Positions 33,249 through 43,600 of a DNA stretch of 64,000 nt are shown here, in pieces; the stretch's first letter is position 1; each line of letters opens with the position of its first letter. Made by a program: the position numbers and the translations under genes. Source of the DNA: Bacteroides sp. (GTDB taxonomy: Bacteria > Bacteroidota > Bacteroidia > Bacteroidales > Muribaculaceae); NCBI GenBank assembly GCA_014801535.1, contig JAAVEA010000024.1, positions 29,834 to 93,833 on the forward strand, in the 5' to 3' direction. Under the pieces are notes generated by a model. It worked only from the letters and a program-made list of their open reading frames with translations, was not told the origin of the DNA and made no database searches.

Positions 33249-34931
33249 CTACATCCCCCTTAATTCGGAATTCATCTCCATATCACTTTCATATCCCAGA
33301 TTTTTTCTTAATCGGAACCTGGATACACTTACTGTCTTTACCTGTGAACCGGTCATGCGCGCTATCTCACGCGTGGTGAGTCCAAGATGAATGTAAAGAG
33401 CCAGACGTTTTTCATTTTCACTCAGGCTATTGCTTCTTTCCGACAGTTTCTTGAAGAACTCCTCATGTTCGCTATAGATCTCTTTCATTAAATCTACGGC
33501 ATCATCATCCTGCCCTTGCGTTATACTGGCGCTTATTTTCTTAAGATGAGCCGGAATATCGGTAGTGCGCATCTTATATCCTTCACGGATCATCTCCTTT
33601 ATTTTCCCTAAAAATTCGTTTCTGGCATTGAACATAACACGATATCGTGTGGAGTCCATCTTGAATTGTCGCGAGCGTTCGTTTTCGTTTTGAAGGGCGT
33701 TCAGCAGTGATTCCTTCTCTTGACTCACCCTGTCTTTATCCTGCCTTATATCGGTGAGGTCATTACTGAGTTCATCAAGTTTTTTCACATAACCTTTAAT
33801 CTTTCTGCCCGATGATTTCTTTTGCTTTATCTGTTTGCGCCTTACTATTATGAAAAGTATGATCGATCCTAATGTAACGATACTCAATATCCATATATAG
33901 GTTCTCTTGATATTCCTGTCGGCGATACGCTCCGAACGATATTTATCGCTCAAGGCAATAAGATCATGTCCTAATTTCCAATGCTCTTTGTGAAGTTCTT
34001 TCTGATGTGAGTTGCGGCGTTCTTTCTGATAGAGGTAGATATTCATCGTGTCGTAGGCACGTCCATATTCCTTCAGTCCGGCGTAACAGTCACTTCTTAC
34101 AAGGAGATAATCACACATCGTTCCGCTCAGATCCACCACACTGTCGGGATCAAGATAATTACGTGCGAAACGCTCGGCATTATCCACATCAATCAATGCT
34201 TTTTCGTATTCCGTGTTCCTGTATTCCATTCTCGACTTAACCATCAGCAGTGAGTATATGGCAGCCCCGTTCTCACTCTCCATGGCCATTTTAAGGCCTT
34301 CCTCATAAAGAGAATCCGCATTCTCCACTTTCATGTCGAGATTGCATATACGGCTTATAAGTTCGGCCGAAGCGCGTTTATCTCCAAGTGAAGTCGTTAT
34401 GTCGAGAGCTTTCTTATAGTTTGCATAAGCCCTCGCCTCTCTGCCTGTGTGCTGATATATCTCTCCCAGATATGTCTGTATGGTCTGGAGCAGAAGCTGT
34501 TGAGGCACATTCTCCTCCATCTTGGCCACTCTTCCCTCTATCTCGTTGAGAGTGTTTTCTGATTCTTTGTGGAACCCGTTATGGAAATCTGCTATAGCAC
34601 GGTTAGCCTCCGTAAAAACCTTCACCTTCTCTTCCTCTTCGCTGAGAAAATATGTGGAACTGCGGAGAATATCCGAGCTGATGTCATAGAAACCCAAAGC
34701 CTGAAGATATGTGCCATAGCGCGTCAGAAGGCGCGCCAGCACGTCAGGCCGGTCATTTTCCCGACACCAGTTGTATATCTCCATGATCTGTTTACGCATA
34801 TCTTCCGGCTTGATAGGATGATCTGCGTTGATAGCCTGTAATTTTTTTTGCATTAATGGAGGCACCTCAGCCTGCACAGCAAGCGAGACAACCGTAAGCA
34901 CAATTATTAAGAATAGTCTGATTCTTTTCAT
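33249..34931 (-). CDS. Membrane-anchored TPR regulator with C-terminal LuxR-like HTH
   Basis: The 560-residue protein has a signal-like N-terminus (MKRIRLFLIIVLTVVSLAVQ), TPR-like helices (about 40-330), one transmembrane segment (about 344-362, YIWILSIVTLGSIILFIIV) and a cytoplasmic coiled coil (370-430). The C-terminal helix-turn-helix region contains LSENEKRLALYIHLGLTTRE and TVSVSRFRLRKNLGY. The topology suggests a periplasmic sensor coupled to DNA binding in the cytoplasm, a layout common in Bacteroidetes. It is embedded among the T9SS cargo genes, so control of these genes is plausible but not shown. There is no adjacent kinase. Confidence 0.75.
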   Translation of the reverse strand: MKRIRLFLIIVLTVVSLAVQAEVPPLMQKKLQAINADHPIKPEDMRKQIMEIYNWCRENDRPDVLARLLTRYGTYLQALGFYDISSDILRSSTYFLSEEEEKVKVFTEANRAIADFHNGFHKESENTLNEIEGRVAKMEENVPQQLLLQTIQTYLGEIYQHTGREARAYANYKKALDITTSLGDKRASAELISRICNLDMKVENADSLYEEGLKMAMESENGAAIYSLLMVKSRMEYRNTEYEKALIDVDNAERFARNYLDPDSVVDLSGTMCDYLLVRSDCYAGLKEYGRAYDTMNIYLYQKERRNSHQKELHKEHWKLGHDLIALSDKYRSERIADRNIKRTYIWILSIVTLGSIILFIIVRRKQIKQKKSSGRKIKGYVKKLDELSNDLTDIRQDKDRVSQEKESLLNALQNENERSRQFKMDSTRYRVMFNARNEFLGKIKEMIREGYKMRTTDIPAHLKKISASITQGQDDDAVDLMKEIYSEHEEFFKKLSERSNSLSENEKRLALYIHLGLTTREIARMTGSQVKTVSVSRFRLRKNLGYESDMEMNSELRGM

Positions 34932-35027
34932 ATGAAAGAGGAGGGTAATCCGGAAAGTATCAATTTTTTGTTTTTATGCTTATCCACAATTATAAACGAG
35001 TACCCGTTATGTTTTATTATAGAGTAA

Positions 35028-35056
35028 AAGCCGTGTCGGATGTCCCGACACGGCTT
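35028..35056 (-). terminator. Terminator after the 35090 cargo gene
   Basis: AAGCCGTGTCGG (35028-35039) pairs perfectly with 35045-35056 (12 bp, 5-nt loop), followed on the minus strand by TTTTACTC. Confidence 0.75.
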
Positions 35057-35089
35057 CTTCCATTTCTAATTCATATCGTGTGTGAGCGA

Positions 35090-38000
35090 TTATTTCACTA
35101 TCACTTTAGCTGTGGCTTTACCCACTTTCACCATGTAGACTCCGGGAGCCACATCCACTCTGAGGGTTGAGGCCGGAACACCGGTATAGATTACATGACC
35201 GTCGATGCTGAACACCGATACTTCCTGTCCGGCTGCATTGGCGACGAATATCGCTGAGTCCTTGGTGTAAACCTTCAATGACTGGGCGTTTATATCACCT
35301 ATTCCTGAAAGGTCTACCTTAGCCACTTCAGAAGCACGCGATTCACCTTTGTCGAACACCGCTGTCACTCTGTATCCTTCTTCCGATGGAGTGCCTGTAG
35401 CAAGATATGTGAGGTCGCTTACGGGCTCTGCGTTAATCTTCTCTTTGCCGCTGTAAACGTTATATCCCAACAGCTTGGAAAGGTTGACCGGTCCGTTCTT
35501 TGTCACCATCGTAACGTCATCCACGAAGAAGAGGAATTTGTTGACCGAGATGCAGCGGATTGCGAAATATTTCGATCCGGCGGGAAGTTCGGCGCTGAAC
35601 ATTGTCCATGTCGTGGGCACGTTTCTATGGGTAGACACAAGTTCGAAGTCTTTCACGTCGGTTCCCTTGTCGGATACGAGAATCTCGAAGGTTTCGAGAG
35701 CGGCCGGTGAGTAACTGCGGGCATAGAGGCTGATTGTCTGTGCCCCGCCTGTAAGCTCGGGAGAGATCATCCAGTCGTCAAGAGTGGTTCCGGTGTCGCC
35801 GTAAGGATAGACGGCTGTCATGAACTTATGGCCTGAATAAGCCTCGAATCCTTTCTCATATCCCACGGGGATAGTCTCTTCGTCGGCATTGTCGAATACG
35901 AAGAATGAACCCGGAGTGTAGCCGAATGGGAAGAAGAAGTTCTCGAACATACCCGGCTTGTGACCGTCGCCGTCATAGAGTGTCCACTCGCCAAGATTCT
36001 CACGCTCCCATGATGGATAGCTCTCGAAATTATCTGTCTGGGCCACCGGAGTCACATGACTTTCATCTACCTTCTCCCAGTCAAGTTTCACACCATCGGC
36101 TGTTTTCGATGCAGAGAGATTGGCGGGAACAGGATATTCGGGGAAGAGAACCGTACATACCAATGTCGGGGTCTGATTGTCGACATTGCTTTCATCCTTG
36201 TCATATTTAACCACCGCATGGAATTCCACCTCATCATTCTCAAGCACTGAGAAATCCTGGTTGAAACGAACCTTGGCGCTTTCACCCGGAAGAATTTTCT
36301 TACCTTCGGCTGTAGCCACGGCCTCACCATCGCGATAGAGTTCCACGGTGTAGTCGGAAGCTTCCTGTGTGCCGTAGTTCACCACAAGCACATTGAACTG
36401 GGCGGTGGTGCCGGCATTCTGAAGGGTAGCGGCCTGGATTTCCTTGGCCATAAGGTTATTGTCGAGCACGTTATAAACTCGGAAGTTATCAAAGAACTCG
36501 CGCGACATTCCGTTGCAGACAACATTGATTTCAAGACATATCTCCTCGCCTGCAAACTCATCGAGAGGTATTTTTATCTCTTCCCAGTCGCCCACTTTGA
36601 GGATGTCCTCGTAGCCGTGGAAAGTCTTTATGGTTTTCTCGGTTCCGTCGGCTTTTACGGCCAGTACATTGATTTCGTTGGTATCGTCCACGTGAGTCAC
36701 GTAATGCCAGAAGGAGAACGTCGGATGTTTCCCTTCGTTGATTGCGATACGGCCGGTGCGGAAGCCCGACTTACCGTTCATCGCTTTAGCCTGATATCCT
36801 ACAAAACCGTTGTCACCGTCCTGAGAGCCTACGTAAGTGGATGATTCCTCGAACGATTTGTCATTATAGTAGCCCCAATAGCTGTATTCCTCTTCATCAT
36901 ACTGGGTCATACCGCAGGCATCGTGTGTGGGTGCGTTGTTGGGGAAAGATTCTTCGAACGGCATCTGGTAGGCCTTTCCTACAGCCACAAGATTCGATAC
37001 GGTGAGTCCTGTGCTTCCTGCCTCTGTATATGCTATGACGGCGAAGTTCATGATGCGCTGCTCTTCGTTGGAGGGAACGGCCATGTATGAATATTCCGTC
37101 TCGCTGATTCCGGTAGCGACCTCGATCTGATTGCCGCGGCGGTCGGTGGTGAGGATTGTATATTTCACCAGAGCCTGATTGAGCTTGCCTCCGTCGTAGT
37201 CCACTTCAGATGGAACCCAGCTGATTGTTACTTCACCCGGATCTTCAGTTATCTCAGCCTTGACGCTGACGGGAGGCAGAGGAACGTTCGGCCCGACATG
37301 AACCGTCACCTCACTCGGGTTTCCTGCTCCGTCGGCATTGTATGCAATTACCTTATAGGTGTGTTTGCCGAGTGTCAGATTCTCATCCTCATCCACATAA
37401 GCCACCGGGCGGCCGGGAATGATGTTGTCGGTGAGGGTGGCGATAACCTTGTTGTCGCGGCTTATCTCTATCTTTTCAAGTTTGTCGATATATGCGCCTG
37501 AAGCAGCCTGCGCAGGAGCGGTGAATGAGATACGCGCGCTCAAAGCGCCCCCGAAATCGGGTGTCACTGTCAGATTCTCCACAGCAACCGGAGTGTCGGC
37601 GCTTCTCGGCTCGGAAACCTCGATGTCATCAACGAAGAGATAGAATTTATATTTGTCGCTTATCGCATGGATACCGAAATAGTAGACACCGCTTTCTTCG
37701 GGCACCACATATGAGTTGAGACGACGTTTGTCAGGATTCTGATTAGTGATGTCGGTAGCATCTATAAGCTTGGTGGTCATAGCTTCGACAGTGTTGTCTT
37801 TTCCGAAATAAGCTTCCACACGCTCCGGATCGCCATAGTTGCTTGCATTGAATGAGAACTCATACTGCTTTCCGGCCTCAAGATAGATCGGAGGAGTCAT
37901 GAGCCAGTCGTTCTTGGTGTTCAGAGTGCTGTAGGTGCAGTTCATCATACCGTCGGCATATCCGGCCGCCCAGAAATAATTCCAGGTTTTGCCGTCTTCA

Positions 38001-39679
38001 TCGGCATCGATGATATTGAACGCCGCAACCCTGTCGTCGGTATCGTTCACCTTGTTCTGACCGTAGTCGAATGTCTCGAGATACGGAGGGATGAAAGCTC
38101 CGGTCACAACCTTGTTGGATGCTGTCGGAGTGGTTACGGTCTCTCCTATCGTAGCGTAGACGGTGTAATAGTAAGGCACCACTTTGTCATTCTCGGGAAT
38201 TGCCTCGGTGAATGAGGTTCCCTTGTAGTTCTCTGCCACTTTCACATCGCCAGGGTAACGTGTCACCGTATAGTTCAGCGCGTCTGTATCGATGTAACCT
38301 CCGTTTGCACCCGTCTCGAGAGCTTCCCATGAGAGCACGAACTTGCCGTCCTCCTCTTTGAGTGTCACGTTCTTTACAGCTGCCGGAGTGTCGGCGCCCA
38401 CGAAAAGCGTGAGTTTCCCTTTCGGGCCGGTTCCCTTGTCGTTGCTTAAAACTACGGTGAAATCATACATTCCCGCCTTCTCTACCTTTACGTCGGCCGA
38501 TGCCTGCTCACCGGCCTCGACGGTGCCTGTGGTGTAATCCACACCGTTGACGCGCACCGTATATCCGAGTGTTCCGCTTATGGCCGAACCGTCGAACGCT
38601 GTCGTGGGAGCCGTGAAATTGAGCTTACCGCTCAGCGACGGGCCATCGAAAGCGGCCGAGAGATTTTCGGGAGCCGCCGGTGCCTCCATGCTCGATGTGA
38701 GCTGCGGAACCCACAGACCCGCAACCTGTTCTCCACCGGGAAGGTCGTACACAAGTGTGGCTTTCGCTGTCTGTGTGTCAATCTCGTAGAGCGCGCTCCT
38801 GTCGATACCCGGAGTATACACATAATAGAGTTTTCCTGAATAAGGATCGAAAGTGGCGGCGGAGAGATAGGCCGGTTTAAGTCCTGTCTCGCCCACAAGC
38901 GTCATGTCGCCCGTGGTCTTGTTCACGGTGTAGAGCTTACCGCTCATCTCTATGGCGTAGAGCACACCCTGAGGAGACACCGCACATCCGCTCCATGCCG
39001 AGTTGAGCTTCTTGATTGTAGTGCTCTTGCCGGCAGCCGGATCAAGTATACCGAAATTCATCACCGTGCCCTGCAGACTGTAGAAACAGCCGTATATGTT
39101 CTCGGTGTTGGGATCGTATGACATACAGGTGCCCTGAGAACTCAAGTCGCCGTCGGCCAATCCTTCGAGTTCCCATGTGTCGGTGTTGTAGATATAGGTC
39201 GACGGAAGCACCGTGGCGCCATCGTAAACCACGAAGCTGTTCACTATCAGCTTTCCATCGGCATATACCGCTCCACCGTTGGCATACATACGTGAATCCG
39301 TATGCTCTGCCTCGAGTCTGGAGGGCACTCCGCTCGTCGGTAGTGAATAGACACCCACGTTGGCATTGTAGGAAGGCCATTGTTTGGAAGAAAGCACCAC
39401 TGCGCTCAAGGGGATGCTCGTGGCCGGAGCAGCTTTGGAGGGAGCCTGTTTCACTGCCGGCTTCATCCCTGTGTAGGTGGCCGCACGATCAACAATCGCT
39501 ACATCCCCTTCATTTGTCTGGTGCATTACCGGAACTGGACGGAAGTCTTTAGGAAGATCATAACCGCGACCTGAGGCCGGTTGGCTCTTCTTCTCTACCA
39601 GTCCGTCTGCAAATAGTACGCCTGTCGTGCCTGTAAGCACGATACTCATGGCAAGCGTTTTCAATGTAGTCTTTTGCAT
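35090..39679 (-). CDS. Giant cleaved-adhesin/Fn3 T9SS cargo protein with N-terminal propeller-like region
   Basis: The 1529-residue protein has a signal peptide (1-24). An N-terminal repeat region (about 90-330) with YADGKLIVNSFVVYDG, YDPNTENIYGCFYS and FDPYSGKLYYVYTPG looks like a beta-propeller. Fn3-like modules alternate with cleaved-adhesin modules (KNDWLMTPPIYLEAGKQYEF near 590; LDDWMISPELTGGAQTISLY near 1330). A CARDB-like domain lies around 1120-1215. The C-terminus VFSIDGHVIYTGVPASTLRV to GVYMVKVGKATAKVIVK is a T9SS sorting signal. Its promoter (39717-39761) carries the shared dyad element. Confidence 0.82.
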   Translation of the reverse strand: MQKTTLKTLAMSIVLTGTTGVLFADGLVEKKSQPASGRGYDLPKDFRPVPVMHQTNEGDVAIVDRAATYTGMKPAVKQAPSKAAPATSIPLSAVVLSSKQWPSYNANVGVYSLPTSGVPSRLEAEHTDSRMYANGGAVYADGKLIVNSFVVYDGATVLPSTYIYNTDTWELEGLADGDLSSQGTCMSYDPNTENIYGCFYSLQGTVMNFGILDPAAGKSTTIKKLNSAWSGCAVSPQGVLYAIEMSGKLYTVNKTTGDMTLVGETGLKPAYLSAATFDPYSGKLYYVYTPGIDRSALYEIDTQTAKATLVYDLPGGEQVAGLWVPQLTSSMEAPAAPENLSAAFDGPSLSGKLNFTAPTTAFDGSAISGTLGYTVRVNGVDYTTGTVEAGEQASADVKVEKAGMYDFTVVLSNDKGTGPKGKLTLFVGADTPAAVKNVTLKEEDGKFVLSWEALETGANGGYIDTDALNYTVTRYPGDVKVAENYKGTSFTEAIPENDKVVPYYYTVYATIGETVTTPTASNKVVTGAFIPPYLETFDYGQNKVNDTDDRVAAFNIIDADEDGKTWNYFWAAGYADGMMNCTYSTLNTKNDWLMTPPIYLEAGKQYEFSFNASNYGDPERVEAYFGKDNTVEAMTTKLIDATDITNQNPDKRRLNSYVVPEESGVYYFGIHAISDKYKFYLFVDDIEVSEPRSADTPVAVENLTVTPDFGGALSARISFTAPAQAASGAYIDKLEKIEISRDNKVIATLTDNIIPGRPVAYVDEDENLTLGKHTYKVIAYNADGAGNPSEVTVHVGPNVPLPPVSVKAEITEDPGEVTISWVPSEVDYDGGKLNQALVKYTILTTDRRGNQIEVATGISETEYSYMAVPSNEEQRIMNFAVIAYTEAGSTGLTVSNLVAVGKAYQMPFEESFPNNAPTHDACGMTQYDEEEYSYWGYYNDKSFEESSTYVGSQDGDNGFVGYQAKAMNGKSGFRTGRIAINEGKHPTFSFWHYVTHVDDTNEINVLAVKADGTEKTIKTFHGYEDILKVGDWEEIKIPLDEFAGEEICLEINVVCNGMSREFFDNFRVYNVLDNNLMAKEIQAATLQNAGTTAQFNVLVVNYGTQEASDYTVELYRDGEAVATAEGKKILPGESAKVRFNQDFSVLENDEVEFHAVVKYDKDESNVDNQTPTLVCTVLFPEYPVPANLSASKTADGVKLDWEKVDESHVTPVAQTDNFESYPSWERENLGEWTLYDGDGHKPGMFENFFFPFGYTPGSFFVFDNADEETIPVGYEKGFEAYSGHKFMTAVYPYGDTGTTLDDWMISPELTGGAQTISLYARSYSPAALETFEILVSDKGTDVKDFELVSTHRNVPTTWTMFSAELPAGSKYFAIRCISVNKFLFFVDDVTMVTKNGPVNLSKLLGYNVYSGKEKINAEPVSDLTYLATGTPSEEGYRVTAVFDKGESRASEVAKVDLSGIGDINAQSLKVYTKDSAIFVANAAGQEVSVFSIDGHVIYTGVPASTLRVDVAPGVYMVKVGKATAKVIVK

Positions 39680-39716
39680 GTTGGTTAGTATTTGAATGGA
39701 GTTATTTCATTTTTCA

Positions 39717-39761
39717 CAAATTTATTTTAATTCTATGTTATTTTGCTTAACATAGATTAAG
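39717..39761 (-). promoter_or_regulatory. Promoter and dyad operator of the 35090 cargo gene
   Basis: On the minus strand the -7 element TAAATTTG (39717-39724) is preceded, after 7 nt, by a 30-nt element (39732-39761). This contains CTTAA-N6-TTAAG (39746-39761) and TCTAT-N15-ATAGA (39732-39756). It covers the position where a -33 box would sit and no TTTG is present there. The same layout recurs at 43839-43883. Confidence 0.75.
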
Positions 39762-39933
39762 TTTTTTAGTATTTTTCCATAATTGTGTGTTTTCTTGAGA
39801 TTTTTACCGCGATGCAAAGGGATCTGCAAAGGGGAAATTACAAAGAAATCAGGAGCGTATACCTGTTAAAACGAATTAATTATCACCTTATTGCACGAGC
39901 AATAAGGTAAGCGCAATTTCTGTCGAAGGATTA

Positions 39934-40521
39934 TCAGCGGCGTTTCAGGCTATCTCTCTTCAGTTTGCTGAGATATTCCGGAGTCACACCTAAATATGAT
40001 GCTATTATCTTCTGAGGCACTTTTTCAAGTATCTCCGGACGGTCGTCATAAATACTCTTATATCTTTCGGCCGCCGTGCCGTTATGTATGGCTTTGTTCT
40101 TGTGTTCCTGATAGAAAAGTTCGCCATACGCGTAATCAAGCATCCACAGGGCAAGTTCTTTGCTTTCGTTGATAGCCTTTCTGAAGGCCTCCCGTTTTAT
40201 CACGAGCATCTCAGACTCACAGCATGCCTCCACCTGATAGTATGAGGGGAGATTCATCACGAATGAGTGTTTCGACATGAATACAGTCCCGGCAAGGGCA
40301 AAGCCGAAGGTGCGTTCCCTGTCGCCGTTCATATCCACAAAGCGCACTATCCCGGAGTTGACAATGAATATATCAGGCATGTTCTGTCCCACCCCGATTA
40401 TCACGTCGCCTCTGTCATATCTTACAGGGGTGCCGAGATCAATCAGCAGGTCTATCGCGTTGCCGGCCGGCAGATACCCCAGTTCGTTTTTAAGTAGCCC
40501 TTTGAGTCTTTCTCTGTCCAT
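39934..40521 (-). CDS. Crp/Fnr-family transcriptional regulator
   Basis: The 195-residue protein has a cyclic-nucleotide-binding-like domain (about 15-125: PVRYDRGDVIIGVGQNMPDI to SEMLVIKREAFRKAI) and a short C-terminal HTH (VPQKIIASYLGVTPEYLSKL, about 168-187). It has no cysteine cluster for an Fe-S centre, so it is not a classical Fnr. It has its own promoter (40538-40569). It sits between the two cargo genes whose promoters share a dyad element, making it one candidate for the factor that binds there. Confidence 0.85.
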   Translation of the reverse strand: MDRERLKGLLKNELGYLPAGNAIDLLIDLGTPVRYDRGDVIIGVGQNMPDIFIVNSGIVRFVDMNGDRERTFGFALAGTVFMSKHSFVMNLPSYYQVEACCESEMLVIKREAFRKAINESKELALWMLDYAYGELFYQEHKNKAIHNGTAAERYKSIYDDRPEILEKVPQKIIASYLGVTPEYLSKLKRDSLKRR

Positions 40522-40537
40522 CTCGTTTCTTTGATTC

Positions 40538-40569
40538 CAAAATTATACATTTCCACCCGAATATGCAAG
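40538..40569 (-). promoter_or_regulatory. Promoter of the Crp-family gene
   Basis: On the minus strand CTTG (40566-40569), a 20-nt spacer, then TAATTTTG (40538-40545). The -33 box matches three of four bases. Confidence 0.6.
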
Positions 40570-40596
40570 AATCCGGAGTTTTTATTAAGAAAATTA

Positions 40597-40630
40597 AAAG
40601 GGCGCCCCGACATCACGTCGTAACGCCCTT
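40597..40630 (-). terminator. Terminator after the 40664 cargo gene
   Basis: AAAGGGCG and CGCCCTT arms (40597-40604, 40624-40630) enclose an inner CGAC/GTCG stem (40608-40620), and on the minus strand run into TTTTAATTTT. Confidence 0.8.
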
Positions 40631-40663
40631 CCTTCCTTATGAATCAAAACTATTTCATTGCAT

Positions 40664-43600
40664 TTATTTAACTGCTATTTTACGACCGTTCACCACATAG
40701 ATTCCTGAAGTGAGTTCCACTTTCTTCTCTCCGGTGAATCCATCGAGACGCAGGATAGCGCGTCCGAGAAGATCATAGGCCGCAACATCAGTTGCGTTTA
40801 CGGAGCGGATGATGATTCCACCCTCTGTGGCGCTGATTGTCAGCGAGTCGGAGCTGATGGAGGCCACGCCGGTCATTACACCGGTCATGGTGAAATGGTG
40901 TGTGGCGCTCATAGCCGACAGGTCAAGATAATCCTCGCTCTCATAATCATCGAGGTTCTCTTTGGAGGCCTTCACCTTATACTGTTTGTCGGGCTGCAGC
41001 ACGCTCACCGTGTATTCGCCGTTTTCATCCGTAACAGTTTTATAAACCACATTCTCCGGGCTTTCAAGAGTGATGGCCACATCTGCCAACGGTTCTTTCG
41101 ATACGGCATGTGTCACCTTTCCGCTCACTGTCGCCACATCGGCCGACAGACCGAATCCTATGGTGGGGATATAAGTCGATGCTCTTCCTGTAGCTCCGAA
41201 TGGGGTATCGTTGTTGTATGCCACACATCCGTTGTCATATTTTGACACGCCGTAATAATTTATCTCACGGCTGCTCGATACGCTTTCTGTGACAGATTCT
41301 ATCTGGACGGCTATCCCCTCACCGCCATATTCAAACGGCGCATCAAACGGAATGGTGAAGAGATCGCCTCCGGCCTGCATCTGGGAAATCTCAATCGGAC
41401 CCTCGAAAACTTTGGTCATTGTTTCCTGATCTGAGAAGGAATAGCTTTCATAACCGTTCTCTTCAAGCTTGGCCGCAGTTTCATTTTTCACATAAACTTT
41501 AAGGTTTGAATGTATTGTAGGCAACGACCCGTATTCATATACATACGATCCCCTGAAGGTTATGGAAGAGATCTTGCTACCGGGCTCTATACCGTCGGAG
41601 TTGGCCTCGATATAATCTTTTGTATAGAGAATCTCTTCCTTGCGGTTTCCGCTCCTGTAGACAGGACCGTTCTGTGTGGTTCGGGTTGACTCCCCTACGA
41701 TTATAACGTCGCCGGTTGAGGTTTCTTGTGTGATGGTCACAATAATTGTTTCCGAAGACAATACATCCTCTCCCATCACAATCTCTATCCTTGCGTCATA
41801 TTCCCCGGCTTCGTGAGGCATTCCACTCATGGTGAATGTCTTGGTTTCGCCGGCGGCAAATTCTCCGGTCTCGGCCGAAGCGAAAAGCTCGTCTCCCAAA
41901 TATAGATTTACGCTGTAATCGTCTGCCTCAAGCGCCGAACCGAGATTCATAATCTCTGCTGTGGCTTCGTAGAGGGTGTTGACTTTTCCGCCGGCCGGAA
42001 CTGTAGATTCCCGGAGATAGAGTTCATCTTTGGCAGGAAGCATGGTGTAACCGTAGATGTCGTCAATATTCATGTTCTTACCATTGATTCTCACATACCA
42101 TTCTCCGGCAGGGATATTTTCTATTGCAACCACACTCATAAGCTTGTTCATCACATTATATTTGTCGATGGCGAACTTATTGGTGTAGTCAGCCTTTGAA
42201 GAGTCATATGCGTTGATCCAATTGTGGCGATCGGATGAATAATCCACGGTAAACACAGCGTCATAGTCATATGAATAACCGGATATCAGCATCTTTTCAC
42301 CCTCTTCTACCCGCAGTTTGGGGGTAATGAGTTCGGATTGAGTGGTGCCGTTGGCCATTACTTTCTCATGTCCCTCGGTTGAATAGGCATAGAATATATC
42401 TCCTGTCCCCCAGTTGCCTGATAATATGAATCCCGGAGCAAACGTTTCCCCTTCGAAATCTTCATGCCATTTACCGGCGTCGGGGAGTGCCGCCACAAGA
42501 TGTGCTTTCTGTGTGGCAAGCTCTTCTGATTCAATCGAAAGTTCACCGCGATAGATCCCGGCTGCTGTCTCTGTGAGTTCCACCTCAAAGTCAGCTGTGT
42601 TGCCGGCCTCTATCGTTAGCGGCCCGTTGAAATCAACACTGAAACCTTCTGTGGCCGATATCCCTGTCACCGTCAGAGGAGCTGCAGATCCCGTATTCTT
42701 GATAGTCACGGTCTTCTTCATTCTTGAAGCCGCGTCGGCCACTGCTAAACTTATGTAAGGCACATATGGCTCGCTGTAGGCCTGGGGCGTGGAGCCATAT
42801 TCATTCGATGTGCCTCCGACAAGAAGCTTTATATCCGGAATATAGGGGGTGTAGCTGAAAGAACCCAGATTCTTGCTTGTTCCGGAGATATTCTCTCTCA
42901 CCGCAAGCTGCTTGTAGGAGAACGGCTCTGAAGTAACTGTCAGAGTGGCCTTTACAGTCATCGTCTTTGTTTCTCCGGCCGCCAGACCCTCGGGGAAAGA
43001 TATGTCGCACACACTCCCCTCTATCTGCGGGAAGATATGTGATAAGGTATAGTTCGCATCTCCGGGTTCATAGCTTACTTCCCCGGAATTCTTTATATTG
43101 ATTGTATATTCAATCTCAAACTGATTGTTTTTATCGCCGTTCACACTTCCGCCCGACACCCGGCTGAGCATACCTATCTCCAGCTTTTCGTAAGCAGCCA
43201 CATCAGTATCCACGGAGTCGGCATGGAAATCATCTACGGATGCGTTGTGAAGACGAATCCCTATGCGCCCGTCCATCGGACAAGGGGGGAGATCCACTTT
43301 AACCCATTCACCCTGCGTAAGTTCGGTGGTAAGGTTAAGGGCTTCATAATTCCATGTAGTGGCATCTTTTCTTGTGGTTACCGAAAAAAATCTAATCGAT
43401 GAATCGGCGGAGTTTCCTCTTACGTATATGGAGGCGGATCCCGTAAACACGGGGGTGATTATCAGATCGTTCCAATATTGACTTTCCGCATCATATTGCG
43501 TTCCGGTCATGCACAATCCGCTTCTCCCGTCTTCACTGAAGGAATAGGTGCCGCTGTCTTCGCTCCGGCCCCATCCCAACGGATGATAGGAGGTGGAAGC

